Assembly: GCA_964458415.1 (NCBI GenBank)
Contig: CAYWIT010000004.1
Coordinates: 1-64,000 of the forward strand
Origin: CAYWIT01 sp964458415
GTDB lineage: Bacteria; Pseudomonadota; Alphaproteobacteria; Micavibrionales; UBA2020
DNA: 64,000 bases
Direction of reading: 5' to 3'
Shown: positions 8,082 to 16,364 of the stretch, piece after piece
Layout of the letters: each line of letters begins with the position of its first letter
How positions within the stretch are numbered: the first letter of the stretch is position 1
Translations under genes and position numbers: made by a program
Notes under the pieces: model-generated
Seen by the model: the letters and a program-made list of their open reading frames with translations, nothing else
Databases searched by the model: none
What the model was told of the DNA's origin: nothing

Positions 8082-8692
8082 TATTGACAATTGCGTGCGT
8101 CCTTGGGCTTTTTATATCGGTGGAGGCATTGGCCCAGCCTGCGGTGATGTGTCCGGAGGAAGGGGGGAATGCGGCCCCACAAGCAAAAGCAAAAACGGCT
8201 CTCAATGCCCCCAAGGCGCAGTCCTATTATCAGTCGCAACTGACAAAATATCCTCATCCCGTCAGCTGGACGCAGGCGAGTCTTGACTCTGTTCATTCCA
8301 CGACGGCGAGTAATCTTGCTTTGGTTTATTTGGATGGGGATGGAAAGTATAAGAAGTATGACGGCGCTGCCGAATTATTTAATAAATGGGGATTAGATGG
8401 CCAGTGTGGCGAGGGCGGAGCAGATTGCACGGCGGTGCTTGCCTACTTCACCTTTAGTAAAGGCTTTACGCACATTACCGATCCTGTGTTGAAGGCGGAT
8501 AAAGCGATTACGGCTTATGTTGAATATGAGAAATATGCGCTAAGCGTAGCAAAATATTCTTGTGTTAATTCAACTTGTTATAAGATCGTTGATGGAGTGA
8601 AGACATTGGCTCCTGAAGTGACGCCCAGTACGTTGTCCTCATTATACCTGAAGCCTCTCGACTGGTTGGCACTGAATAAAAATCTCTTTTAG
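8045..8692 (+). CDS. Small secreted protein of unknown function, tandem copy 2
   Basis: 215 residues from ATG 8045, the position equivalent to the start of copy 1; starts at 8033 and 8069 are also possible. The signal peptide core is VLTIACVLGLFISVEALAQ. It shares CPEE, GDGKYKKYDG, FTHITDPVLKADKAI and CYKIVDGVKTLAPEVTP with copy 1, roughly 45% identical by eye, and has an added segment of about 25-30 residues near residues 50-75. Cysteine positions in the C-terminal half are conserved. Base composition is low-GC like copy 1. Divergence well beyond that of the flanking DNA border suggests an old duplication or faster protein change. Confidence 0.7.
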   Translation: MKQTVGIKMKQTVLTIACVLGLFISVEALAQPAVMCPEEGGNAAPQAKAKTALNAPKAQSYYQSQLTKYPHPVSWTQASLDSVHSTTASNLALVYLDGDGKYKKYDGAAELFNKWGLDGQCGEGGADCTAVLAYFTFSKGFTHITDPVLKADKAITAYVEYEKYALSVAKYSCVNSTCYKIVDGVKTLAPEVTPSTLSSLYLKPLDWLALNKNLF

Positions 8693-8766
8693 AAGGGACA
8701 GGGCAAAGTGATCTACGGACACCTTGCTCATGATAATGATATGGAATTGATATAATTATCCTAACT

Positions 8767-8792
8767 ATTTGAAAAATAACATTTTTTCAAAT
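8767..8792. repeat. AT-rich inverted repeat in the gap before iscX
   Basis: ATTTGAAAAA (8767-8776) and TTTTTCAAAT (8783-8792) form a perfect 10-bp stem with a 6-nt loop. Being nearly all A:T it would be a weak terminator for the small secreted gene. The rest of the 177-bp gap 8693-8869 holds only a possible promoter. Confidence 0.45.
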
Positions 8793-8808
8793 ATTCGGGA
8801 ACATTGGT

Positions 8809-8836
8809 TTGCGCGTTTGGCATGAATCGCTAAAAT
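8809..8836 (+). promoter_or_regulatory. Candidate sigma-70 promoter of iscX-RNase J
   Basis: TTGCGC at 8809-8814 and TAAAAT at 8831-8836 with a 16-bp spacer, 33 bp before the iscX ATG. The -10 element is 5/6, the -35 weak. Confidence 0.35.
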
Positions 8837-8869
8837 TCCTGTAGTTACAGACATCTCAAGGAAGCGCGC

Positions 8870-9100
8870 ATGCTGACGTGGACGAATCCCATCGGTCTTG
8901 CCCAAGCCCTGTTGCGGGAATATCCCGAGCAGGATCGCTTGGCGTTGCCGGGCGAAGCCCTGCGGCGGCTTGTCGTAGCGTTGCCCGACTTTGCGGATGG
9001 GGATTATCCGCCGAAACCGGCCTATCTCGATGCCGTGCGCTGGGCCTGGATGCGGATCGCCGATGACGGCGATAGCGGCAATCTGCGGGAGACCGGATAG
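8870..9100 (+). CDS. iscX: IscX-like Fe-S assembly accessory protein
   Basis: 76 residues, starting MLTWTNPIGLAQALLREYP as in IscX (Trp-Thr at the start, an Ala-Leu helix, then Pro-x-x-Asp). The core LVVALPDFADGDYPP and AVRWAWMRIADD fit the acidic IscX fold. IscX binds IscS and modulates Fe-S cluster assembly in the cytoplasm. AAGGAA precedes the ATG by six bases. It is normally part of an isc operon; here it stands just ahead of an RNase J gene, with one base between stop and next start. Confidence 0.75.
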   Translation: MLTWTNPIGLAQALLREYPEQDRLALPGEALRRLVVALPDFADGDYPPKPAYLDAVRWAWMRIADDGDSGNLRETG

Positions 9101-9101
9101 C

Positions 9102-10733
9102 ATGGCAGGATTCCCCCCCGATCCCAAAAAGGAAGAAAACGAGACGGGCAGAAAGCTGCACTGGCATATTTTGGGGGGGAATAATAAACACCGGATCGGC
9201 GCCAATTGCGGCCTTTGCGTTTATGAAGAAATCGATAGCATGGGCGCATTGCAGCGCAAGGCGATTTTGTTCGATATCGGGTTGTTGTCCGGTGATCCGA
9301 AATATCCGGAAGATCCGGCGCTGGCGGAGAGTGATACCATTATTCCGGATCTGACGCGGCTTCTCTACAAAAAAGGTGATCCCTCGCATCAACCGGAAAT
9401 TCCGCTCGATTCGATTTACCTGACGCATAATCATGCGGACCATTTGGGCGCGATTCCTTTTCTGGTGCTGATGGGTTACGCGCTGCCGAAAATTTACGCC
9501 ACGCCCTATACCGCAAGGCGGCTGGAGCAGGAGCTGGCCAATGCCGGACTCGATCCGTCCGAGTGGCCGGAAGTCTATATGATTGCGCCGGGCAAGCCGA
9601 TTCAGGAAGGGCCTGTGACGGTCACGGCTTTCTGGGTCAGCCATTCGACGCCGCAATCGGCGGGATTTTTTATCGAGACGCCGGAAGGCAATATCCTCAA
9701 CCCCGGCGATTTTAAACTGGACCAGAGCGTCGTCTGGGGTCCGGCTTTCAGCGCGGAGCAGTTCAAGCGCATCGTTTCCAAACCGGTCGATCTATTGCTG
9801 CTCGATTCCACCGGTGCCGATCGCGATATTGACTCCGTGACAGAGGAAGACATGCGCGAGACCCTGCGCGAGCTGATGGAAAAATATCCGGGCAAGCGTT
9901 TTGTCGTCGCGGTGATGAGCGGGTTTGAGGAAAATCTGGCTTCGGTGGCGCAGGTGACGGCGGAATACGGGCGCACGCTCTGGGTGGCGGGGTGGTCGCA
10001 CGAGCAGGCCCTCTCCGCGCTGGCGGAAACCGGCATGACGCTTTCGGATTCGATCGGCACCGAGGTTGATTTGCGGATACTGGGGGCGGGGCGCGCGGCG
10101 CGCGATCTGGCGGATTCCGCGCCCGGAGATTCCGTCATCGTTGTCACCGGCGCGCAGGGCAAGCCGGGCGCCGTGCTGACACGCGCGGCCGAGGGGCGGC
10201 ATAATGCCTTGTCGCTTGATCCGAAAACGGACATCATTTTATTCTGTGCCCCCTCCATTCCGGGACAGGAAGGCGGGCGGCAGCGCCTGCTGTCCCTTTT
10301 GAGAGGACAGGGTTTCGAGGTTCTGACACGGCAAGAAGCCCCCCACCTTTATCCGCATGCGCATGCCAGACTGCCGGAAATTATTGAATTCGCCAAAATG
10401 GCCGATCCGGAAACGGTGCTGCCGATTCACGGCGATGATCATTTGCGCGCGCATTGTGCCGATGCCATGCGCAAGATGGGCAAGACGACATTAAGCGCCG
10501 ATAACGGCGATGTGATCCGCGTGACAAAGGGGGGGTGCCGTTCCACCGCGCCGGTCACGCGCGGCCGTCCGAAACTGCTGGGCTTCAAGACCTTGCAGGG
10601 ATCAAACTGGCAGGATCGTCATTATCTGATGACGACGGCGCCGCAGGAACGGATCGTGGATCTGCCCCCGGCCGCGAACGGAAATAGCCGTAAAAACAAG
10701 CGTCCAAAAATTTTTAATATCGATCCAAGGTAG
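9102..10733 (+). CDS. rnj: Ribonuclease J (metallo-beta-lactamase / beta-CASP)
   Basis: 543 residues, near the usual 555. The first metal motif THNHADHLG lies near residue 107, followed by FWVSHSTPQSAGFFIETPEG, the GDFKLDQ motif and a C-terminal PIHGDDHLRAH segment with a metal-ligand histidine. RNase J is a cytoplasmic 5'-3' exo- and endonuclease for mRNA decay and rRNA processing, common in alphaproteobacteria. ATG 9102 starts directly after the iscX stop; the frame is open further upstream but would overlap iscX. The gene converges with the next one at 8 bp distance. Confidence 0.85.
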   Translation: MAGFPPDPKKEENETGRKLHWHILGGNNKHRIGANCGLCVYEEIDSMGALQRKAILFDIGLLSGDPKYPEDPALAESDTIIPDLTRLLYKKGDPSHQPEIPLDSIYLTHNHADHLGAIPFLVLMGYALPKIYATPYTARRLEQELANAGLDPSEWPEVYMIAPGKPIQEGPVTVTAFWVSHSTPQSAGFFIETPEGNILNPGDFKLDQSVVWGPAFSAEQFKRIVSKPVDLLLLDSTGADRDIDSVTEEDMRETLRELMEKYPGKRFVVAVMSGFEENLASVAQVTAEYGRTLWVAGWSHEQALSALAETGMTLSDSIGTEVDLRILGAGRAARDLADSAPGDSVIVVTGAQGKPGAVLTRAAEGRHNALSLDPKTDIILFCAPSIPGQEGGRQRLLSLLRGQGFEVLTRQEAPHLYPHAHARLPEIIEFAKMADPETVLPIHGDDHLRAHCADAMRKMGKTTLSADNGDVIRVTKGGCRSTAPVTRGRPKLLGFKTLQGSNWQDRHYLMTTAPQERIVDLPPAANGNSRKNKRPKIFNIDPR

Positions 10734-10741
10734 CCGCGCCG

Positions 10742-12085
10742 TCAGGGATTTTTGCGCGGATTGGTGTAGAAGAGAATGGTCATGTCTCTTTCTACCGTTT
10801 TGTTTTCTCCCTTGTCCATCCTGTTCCGGATTTTATCGGTCAGGGCGGCTTTGGCCTGAAGCAGCGCCGTATCCTCAGCTGTACCTGCGGCGGCACGCAG
10901 GGCGCGGTTCAGTTCCTGCTGACGGCGGGAAAATTGTTCAGGCGTCAGGGCGGTTTCCTGAAACGAGGCGGAGAGTTCCGGACCGCGCAGGGAGGCGGCG
11001 GCAATTCTTTTGAGTTCCTGCAAGACCGGCTGCAGCGCCGTTTTTTCTTTGGAAGCCTCGCCCGTGTGGTAATAAGCGGCAAGCTGTTGCAGGGTTTCCG
11101 GAGAAAGCGCGGCTTGTTCGGTGACGTCATAGAGCATGTCGCGCAGCGCCGGACGGTCCAGCTTGCGAAATTGCGCCAGACCCATTTCCTGAATTTTCTT
11201 TTTCAGCAAGGACAGGGCCGGATGCGTGTGGTAGATCGCGCTCTTGTAATATTCATCGTCCTGCGGCGTGCTGGCCTGTGCCCGCGCCGGCCCCGTTGTC
11301 CAGATCCAAGTCGCGCGCATGGCGGCAATTTTGTCGATCAGGGTCAGGTTGGCGCCCTGCCGCAGGCTTTCAGCAACGCCGCCCAGATCGGCGAAAACCT
11401 CGGATTTATGCGTATTCAGAATGCGTGCAGGACCATTTTCGAACTGCGTTTGCGTGGCATAGCGCGTATCAAGGCAGTGCCAGATTTCATGCCGGGTGGC
11501 AAAATCCCCGAAGTCCTGTGTCGAGAGTCCGATGGCTGGTGTATTTTTTGTCAGCGTGCTTTTGCTTCCCGGGCTCAGCTGGAAATCCTGCGCGTAGAAG
11601 GTTTCGAAACTGATGCCCGGATATTGCGGAACGACCAGGCATTGCGCCTTTTCGGGGGCGGTATTCGGTGCTGCCTGCGGGTTCCTGATCAGCGACATTG
11701 GCTTCAAACTGTCCATGGCGCCGGCCAGCAGGTGAAGCGCGGCGGGATCGTAGGGTTTTCCGGTTTTGGCCGTCAGATAATCACCTACCGCCTTGTCGAG
11801 GGTATCGGGTCCGGTCTGGGACAGGAACCAGACGCTGATCTGGTCGTAGTCAAGCAGGACAATCTTTGGCGTTCCGGCGGGGACATCCTGCGCAAAGGCG
11901 GACTCCATTTTTTTTAAACGGGTGGAGGCTTCCGTGTTGTAAAAGTTGCGGATGGTGGTCAGGGAGGGGTTTGTTTCTGCGCCCATGCCGGAGAAAGCGG
12001 GCACCGTTCCGCCTGCCGCTGCTGCTGAAAATGCAAGCAACAGCCCCGCCGTTCCGGCCAGAAGTTCTTTACGCAGGGATTTCAT
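10742..12085 (-). CDS. Exported putative zinc metallopeptidase (HEXXH)
   Basis: 447 residues with a signal peptide (MKSLRKELLAGTAGLLLAFSAAAAG). It carries HEIWH at residues 199-203 and a third candidate ligand in SEVFADLGG (E229), a gluzincin-like arrangement. I do not recognise the whole family. The rest is helical, with Gln/Arg-rich segments near the C-terminus. The start at 12085 was chosen for the signal peptide; an ATG at 12148 lies upstream in frame. It probably acts in the periplasm or outside. The gene sits between RNase J (convergent) and flgL (same strand, 98 bp upstream). Confidence 0.6.
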   Translation of the reverse strand: MKSLRKELLAGTAGLLLAFSAAAAGGTVPAFSGMGAETNPSLTTIRNFYNTEASTRLKKMESAFAQDVPAGTPKIVLLDYDQISVWFLSQTGPDTLDKAVGDYLTAKTGKPYDPAALHLLAGAMDSLKPMSLIRNPQAAPNTAPEKAQCLVVPQYPGISFETFYAQDFQLSPGSKSTLTKNTPAIGLSTQDFGDFATRHEIWHCLDTRYATQTQFENGPARILNTHKSEVFADLGGVAESLRQGANLTLIDKIAAMRATWIWTTGPARAQASTPQDDEYYKSAIYHTHPALSLLKKKIQEMGLAQFRKLDRPALRDMLYDVTEQAALSPETLQQLAAYYHTGEASKEKTALQPVLQELKRIAAASLRGPELSASFQETALTPEQFSRRQQELNRALRAAAGTAEDTALLQAKAALTDKIRNRMDKGENKTVERDMTILFYTNPRKNP

Positions 12086-12183
12086 CTTGTCTCTACCTGT
12101 CCCGATATTGCTAGGAGACAGTATACATGAATATGTTAAATTTTCCAAGAATGTAGAAAAAAGTATTATTAATCAATAAGTTA

Positions 12184-13197
12184 TCATATGAAATTGACCA
12201 GACTGAGCTCGCTGGTTAGGCGGGTGACCTCATAAGAGGCCTGCAGCTGGATTTGCATCGCCTGAATTTTGGCAACGACTTCCGTCGTATCGGCGTTTTC
12301 CTTTTTATCCACAAAAAGCTGGAAGGTGGTCAGATCCTGCGTGTGGTTTTCTTTCAGGCCCGAGATGAGACCGAACTTGCTGCCGAGGGATGTTTGCAGA
12401 CTGGTGATGGAACGCACACCACGGTTGGCGATGGCTAGGACTTCATCCAGCACGGCGCGAAAATCCGTGGTGGTGGGAACGTCTGTCGCCGGATCGGGAA
12501 TTTCAAAATTTGCGGCGAAAGAGAGGGCGCGGAGGATATCCTGAAAGCCGGACTCCGTTGCGAGCGTGGTATAGTCCAGCTCCAGCCCGTCATCGACGCG
12601 GATGGTGGCATTTCCGGCGGAGGAAATGGTGGAGGCAAGACCAAGATCGGTGGCGCTGAAGCCGTTCGCATTTGCCAGCAGTTGCGTCGTGGTCTGGGCG
12701 CCGGACAGCCAGTCGGTCATTTCCGTTTGAAAGCGCCCCTTTATTCCATTGATGTCCGGCAGCGGCATGGTTTGCGAGTCCGATCCGGAAAAGAGATAGC
12801 GCCCGTCAATATTGGTATTGACCAGTTCCTTCATAAAAGTCAGTGCGTCTGCCGACAGCGTCCTGAGGGTTGAAACATCATCAAGGCCTTCTTGCTGGGC
12901 AATGACGATTCCGTTGACAAGATTGCGTCCGGCATCGGCAATGCGCGTCAGGGCGTCATTCATCAGGTTCATGCGGGTCGTTGCCGTATCAATATTGGCA
13001 ATGTAGCTGTTGACATGGCTGATATTGGCGCGATAGCGCTGGATATTGCCGCTGTCGGCGCCGAAAGCGCTGAAATTTTCAAAGCGCTTTTGCGTTGTCA
13101 ACTGCCGTTGCAGATCGGTGAAAAGCGCCGTGCTGCTTTTCAGGCGGTTGATTTGGGTGGTGGATTGCGAAAGAAAGGAAATCCCGCCGATGGACAT
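12184..13197 (-). CDS. flgL: Flagellar hook-filament junction protein FlgL (HAP3)
   Basis: 337 residues. The N-terminus (MSIGGISFLSQSTTQINRLK) and the coiled-coil D0/D1 regions at both ends fit flagellin-fold HAP3, including a NLVNGIVIAQQEG helix and a C-terminal helix ending SELSLVNFI. FlgL joins the filament to FlgK at the distal end of the hook. It follows flgK by 13 bp on the same strand and would be read from the sigma-54 promoter ahead of flgK. Confidence 0.88.
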   Translation of the reverse strand: MSIGGISFLSQSTTQINRLKSSTALFTDLQRQLTTQKRFENFSAFGADSGNIQRYRANISHVNSYIANIDTATTRMNLMNDALTRIADAGRNLVNGIVIAQQEGLDDVSTLRTLSADALTFMKELVNTNIDGRYLFSGSDSQTMPLPDINGIKGRFQTEMTDWLSGAQTTTQLLANANGFSATDLGLASTISSAGNATIRVDDGLELDYTTLATESGFQDILRALSFAANFEIPDPATDVPTTTDFRAVLDEVLAIANRGVRSITSLQTSLGSKFGLISGLKENHTQDLTTFQLFVDKKENADTTEVVAKIQAMQIQLQASYEVTRLTSELSLVNFI

Positions 13198-13210
13198 GTT
13201 TCATGCTCCT

Positions 13211-15304
13211 TTATCTGAAGGCTTCAATGAGGTCGTTGAAAAGCCTGTCCGTGGCGCTGATCATGCGCGCGGCTGCCGAATAGGCAGTCTGGATACGGAT
13301 CAGGGTGGAAAGTTCCTCGTCGATATTGACGCCGCTGGCGTCGCTGTTGCGCTTGTCCAGCGTCTGGAAAAACGCTTCTTCCTTTTCTGCGCGGTCCAGA
13401 GCCAGAGCGTGGTCCTCGCTCTGGGCGCTGACGATGCCGCGGGCGTAATCCTCCAGTGTGCTGTTGGCCAGAAGTCCGGTCGAAAGGCTGCCGTCAGGGC
13501 CCAGATTGCTCTGGCGGAAAGCGGTATGGGTCGTATTTGTGACGGTCACGCCCATTGCCGCCAGCGGGGTTCCGGTGACGTTGAGGAGGGTAAGGGAGTT
13601 TTCCGTCGCGGGGGTAATGACAAGTTCGCCGCCGCTGCCAAGCGTCGCGGTCACGTCGTTGATGGCGTTGAGCGTCGCCAGCAGCGTTGCCGCCGTATCG
13701 CCGGGGGCGATAGTGACGGTGACCGGGCTTTGTGTGCCAACCTGAATGCTGAAGGAGGGATTCTGGGCCGGTGTCGTGCCAAAGGAGAAGCCAAGATCGG
13801 CCATGCCGGCCGCGCCGATGGAAAGGTCGCTCAGGGTAATGTCGGCAGTGGCGTTCAAGCGCAGCTGCCCCAGTCCGTTCAGGCTGGCAACGGCGGAGCC
13901 AACGGCCGTATTGATGCTGTTTACCAGATCCGTCGCGGTATCGCCCGGATTGATAGTGATCATGAAAGGGGTGCCGCCGATATCAAGCGTGAAGCTGGCC
14001 GGAGCTGTAATATTCGTGGCGGCGTCAAGATCCGGAGCATAGTCCGTCAGATCCATGTTGCCGACCAGCAAGTTCTGTTGTGTCAGGCCCAGACTGGCGA
14101 AAAGGGTTCCGGCGGAAATATCGGCAGTACCGGAAGCCTGCTGTCCGGCAAAAGCGCCGAAAACGTAATCCGATACCTTGCGGATGATTTCATTCGAGCC
14201 GGGCAGGATAGTGGCACCGGTCGTGCCGGTGCGGAGCAGGGAGGGGTTGCCTTCGATGTCGCTATTGACGCGGATAGAACTGGCAAAGCCGACATAGCCG
14301 ACAAGGGCGGGATCCGCAACGCTGGCGGGAACGTCGCCATTGGCATCGGTAAAAAGACGCAGGCCGATGCTGTCAAAGCGCTCGGCGGTTTTCTGCGCCA
14401 GCTCGTCAATCTGGGCCTGATATTGCGGAAGGATGCTGTCGCGCAGTTCCAGCAGGGCGCCCAGCTTTCCGCCGACGGATTGTGTGGTGATGTCAACAGC
14501 ACTGGTCGTGCCGCCATCGACGTAAAGGCCATTGGCGCCGCCACCGGGATAATATGAGGTCGGGATCAGGTTGCTCTTGTCAAAGGTCAGTGTATGGGCG
14601 GCGCCGTCGACCAGAGGCTGCCCTTGCTTGGTCATGACGACAAGCTTGCTGTATTCGCCGGAAAAAGTGGAAACGTCAATGTACTGGGCGACTTGCTTCA
14701 GGGCAAGGTCGCGTTTGTCCTCCAGATCCGCAGAGGATTGTCCGGAAGACGTCAGGGTGACGATCTGGTTATTGAGTCTGGCAATGATTTCGAGGTTTTG
14801 GTTGATTTCGGCCAGCGCGGCGGTGATTTCGTCCTCGGTCTGGTTGCGCATGCTGGTAAGCAGGCTGGAGAAATCATTAAAGGTGGAGGCGACTTCCCGG
14901 GCGGCGCTCAACGAGCTGTTGAGGAGCAGGGCGCTTTCCGGCTGCGTTGAAAGATTGGAGAAGCTGGTGGCCAGATGGCTGAGGCGGGCTGAAATGGCGC
15001 GTTCGGATTCAGAGGCTCCGTAAAAATCCTGTATCCGGTTGAGATAGCTCTCCTTGGTGGTGGCATTGGCGTTGGTGCTCACCTGTCCGACGAGATCCCG
15101 GAGCAGGGCTTTATCCACATTCCGGACAATCGCCTGCAGCTTGACACCACCGCCAATGCCGCCAATGACCAGATTTTCCTGCGGCAAAATTTTCCGGGTA
15201 TAGCCTTCGGTAGAGGCATTGGCGATGTTATTGGAAATAATATCCATCGACCGTTGTGCCGCTTTAAGGCCACTTAATGCTGAATCGAGCGATATTGTTG
15301 TCAT
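13211..15304 (-). CDS. flgK: Flagellar hook-associated protein FlgK (HAP1), with an inserted repeat domain
   Basis: 697 residues, longer than the roughly 450-600 usual in the family. The N-terminus (LDSALSGLKAAQRSMDIISN then NIANASTEGYTRK) and the C-terminus (SGVNIDEELSTLIRIQTAYS, then ATDRLFNDLIEAF) are classic FlgK. Between about residues 416 and 586 there are two repeated modules of the type FTLDIGGTPFMITINPGDTA and FSIQVGTQSPVTVTIAPGDT, resembling the flagellin/FliD hook_IN motif. This forms an enlarged surface domain. FlgK caps the hook and starts the filament junction. It leads the flgK-flgL pair. Confidence 0.9.
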   Translation of the reverse strand: MTTISLDSALSGLKAAQRSMDIISNNIANASTEGYTRKILPQENLVIGGIGGGVKLQAIVRNVDKALLRDLVGQVSTNANATTKESYLNRIQDFYGASESERAISARLSHLATSFSNLSTQPESALLLNSSLSAAREVASTFNDFSSLLTSMRNQTEDEITAALAEINQNLEIIARLNNQIVTLTSSGQSSADLEDKRDLALKQVAQYIDVSTFSGEYSKLVVMTKQGQPLVDGAAHTLTFDKSNLIPTSYYPGGGANGLYVDGGTTSAVDITTQSVGGKLGALLELRDSILPQYQAQIDELAQKTAERFDSIGLRLFTDANGDVPASVADPALVGYVGFASSIRVNSDIEGNPSLLRTGTTGATILPGSNEIIRKVSDYVFGAFAGQQASGTADISAGTLFASLGLTQQNLLVGNMDLTDYAPDLDAATNITAPASFTLDIGGTPFMITINPGDTATDLVNSINTAVGSAVASLNGLGQLRLNATADITLSDLSIGAAGMADLGFSFGTTPAQNPSFSIQVGTQSPVTVTIAPGDTAATLLATLNAINDVTATLGSGGELVITPATENSLTLLNVTGTPLAAMGVTVTNTTHTAFRQSNLGPDGSLSTGLLANSTLEDYARGIVSAQSEDHALALDRAEKEEAFFQTLDKRNSDASGVNIDEELSTLIRIQTAYSAAARMISATDRLFNDLIEAFR

Positions 15305-15352
15305 ATTTCTAACCGTTGGGCTGTTTCAGACATAGTTTTCCTACGGGTTACT

Positions 15353-15371
15353 AAGCAAAGGCCGTGCCAGA
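15353..15371 (-). promoter_or_regulatory. Sigma-54 (RpoN) promoter of flgK-flgL
   Basis: On the minus strand the sequence CTGGCACGGCCTTTGCT matches the -24/-12 consensus YTGGCACG-N4-TTGCW at every defined position (GG at about 15368, GC at 15355-15356). The predicted start is near 15343, leaving a leader of about 40 nt before the flgK ATG. Sigma-54 control of late flagellar genes is known from Caulobacter and relatives. No activator site was identified. Confidence 0.8.
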
Positions 15372-15520
15372 TCATAAAAATTTTATATATGGAATTCCAG
15401 GCGGGGTTCATCCGGAAATATATATATATATTAAGTCGTTATTGCAGTTTGCGTGGGAGTTAAATAGTATTGCTTCTAAGGGTGAGATCTTCATAAGGAT
15501 ATGCGGGGGACGTCTAATCA
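15372..15520. other. AT-rich divergent spacer between flgK and dotI
   Basis: The 216-bp gap between flgK and dotI contains the sigma-54 site and an AT run (TATATATATATTAAG near 15420-15435). GATCTTCATAAGGATATGCG lies just ahead of dotI. I saw no clear sigma-70 promoter for dotI, although one is expected here because the gene is divergent from flgK. Confidence 0.4.
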
Positions 15521-16360
15521 ATGACAAATGTTAACGAAAGCATGAACAGCAATGCTGAAAACGACGTAACGGACGCGGACGCGGGGGCTTTTGACACCCT
15601 GATGAACCCGCAGGAGCTGGCGAAAACCGCCGGTTCCAGACCGGAACAAAAAGGGGCTGCCAAAGCAGCCGCCCCGCAAAAAAAGCCGGTCAAGAAAATC
15701 GCCGGGCAAGCGGGAGCCGCCCCGCCAGTCGTGGGGCCGCTGATGACGGTGGTCATGCGGAACGAGTTTTATCGCGACGGTTTCCGCAACATGATCCGCA
15801 TCGCGCTGGTCGAGGCCGTTATTATCGTCGGCCTGATCCTTGCCCTGATTGCCTATATGAACACCTCGAAACCTTCAGACCGCTTTTTCGCGACAACGGC
15901 AGACGGGCGTATCATGCAGCTTGTCTCGCTTGATAAGCCGAACATGAATACAGCGGCGCTCGTGTCCTGGGTGGCGCAGGCCGCGACGGAAACGATGACC
16001 TTCGGCTTTCATGATTATCAGCGCCGGTTGCAGCAATCCTCGCGGCATTTTACGCGGCGGGGCTGGGAGAGTTTTTCAACGGCGCTGCAAAAATCCGGAA
16101 TCATAGATTCAGTGCAGGCCTCGCAGCAGGTGGTGACGGCGGAGCCGCGCAGCGCTCCGATTTTGACGCAACAGGGCGTTTTGAATGGCAAATACCGCTG
16201 GGTGGTGAACCTGCCCTTGCGGGTGACCTATAAGGGCGGCGGCGGTGCTGCCAGAACGGATAATCTGGACGTCAGTCTGGTTATCGAGCGGGTGCCCTCT
16301 CTTGAAAATCCGAATGGCGTCGGTATCGCGCAATGGATATCAACGCAGCAAGTCCGGTAA
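15521..16360 (+). CDS. icmL: DotI/IcmL/TraM-like inner-membrane secretion protein
   Basis: 279 residues: a Pro/Ala/Lys-rich cytoplasmic region of about 90 residues, one membrane helix (RIALVEAVIIVGLILALIAY, about 91-113), then the IcmL periplasmic domain with RFFATTADGRIMQLV, VSWVAQAATETMTFGFHDY, FTRRGWESF and a final VIERV ... GIAQWIS block. DotI forms the inner-membrane part of the Dot/Icm machine and in Legionella pairs with the shorter DotJ. The NxxYRDGFRNM motif before the helix recurs in the next gene. It starts the second half of the T4BSS locus, with the next start 4 bp after its stop. Confidence 0.88.
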   Translation: MTNVNESMNSNAENDVTDADAGAFDTLMNPQELAKTAGSRPEQKGAAKAAAPQKKPVKKIAGQAGAAPPVVGPLMTVVMRNEFYRDGFRNMIRIALVEAVIIVGLILALIAYMNTSKPSDRFFATTADGRIMQLVSLDKPNMNTAALVSWVAQAATETMTFGFHDYQRRLQQSSRHFTRRGWESFSTALQKSGIIDSVQASQQVVTAEPRSAPILTQQGVLNGKYRWVVNLPLRVTYKGGGGAARTDNLDVSLVIERVPSLENPNGVGIAQWISTQQVR

Positions 16361-16364
16361 ACGC

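Noticed and set aside
7355..8692. Toxin-immunity pair
   Set aside because: The two proteins are paralogs with the same signal peptide and cysteines, which fits duplication rather than a toxin with its inhibitor.
13046..14557. Open plus-strand frame of about 500 codons across flgL-flgK
   Set aside because: Antisense to two clearly recognised flagellar genes; no domain, no RBS.
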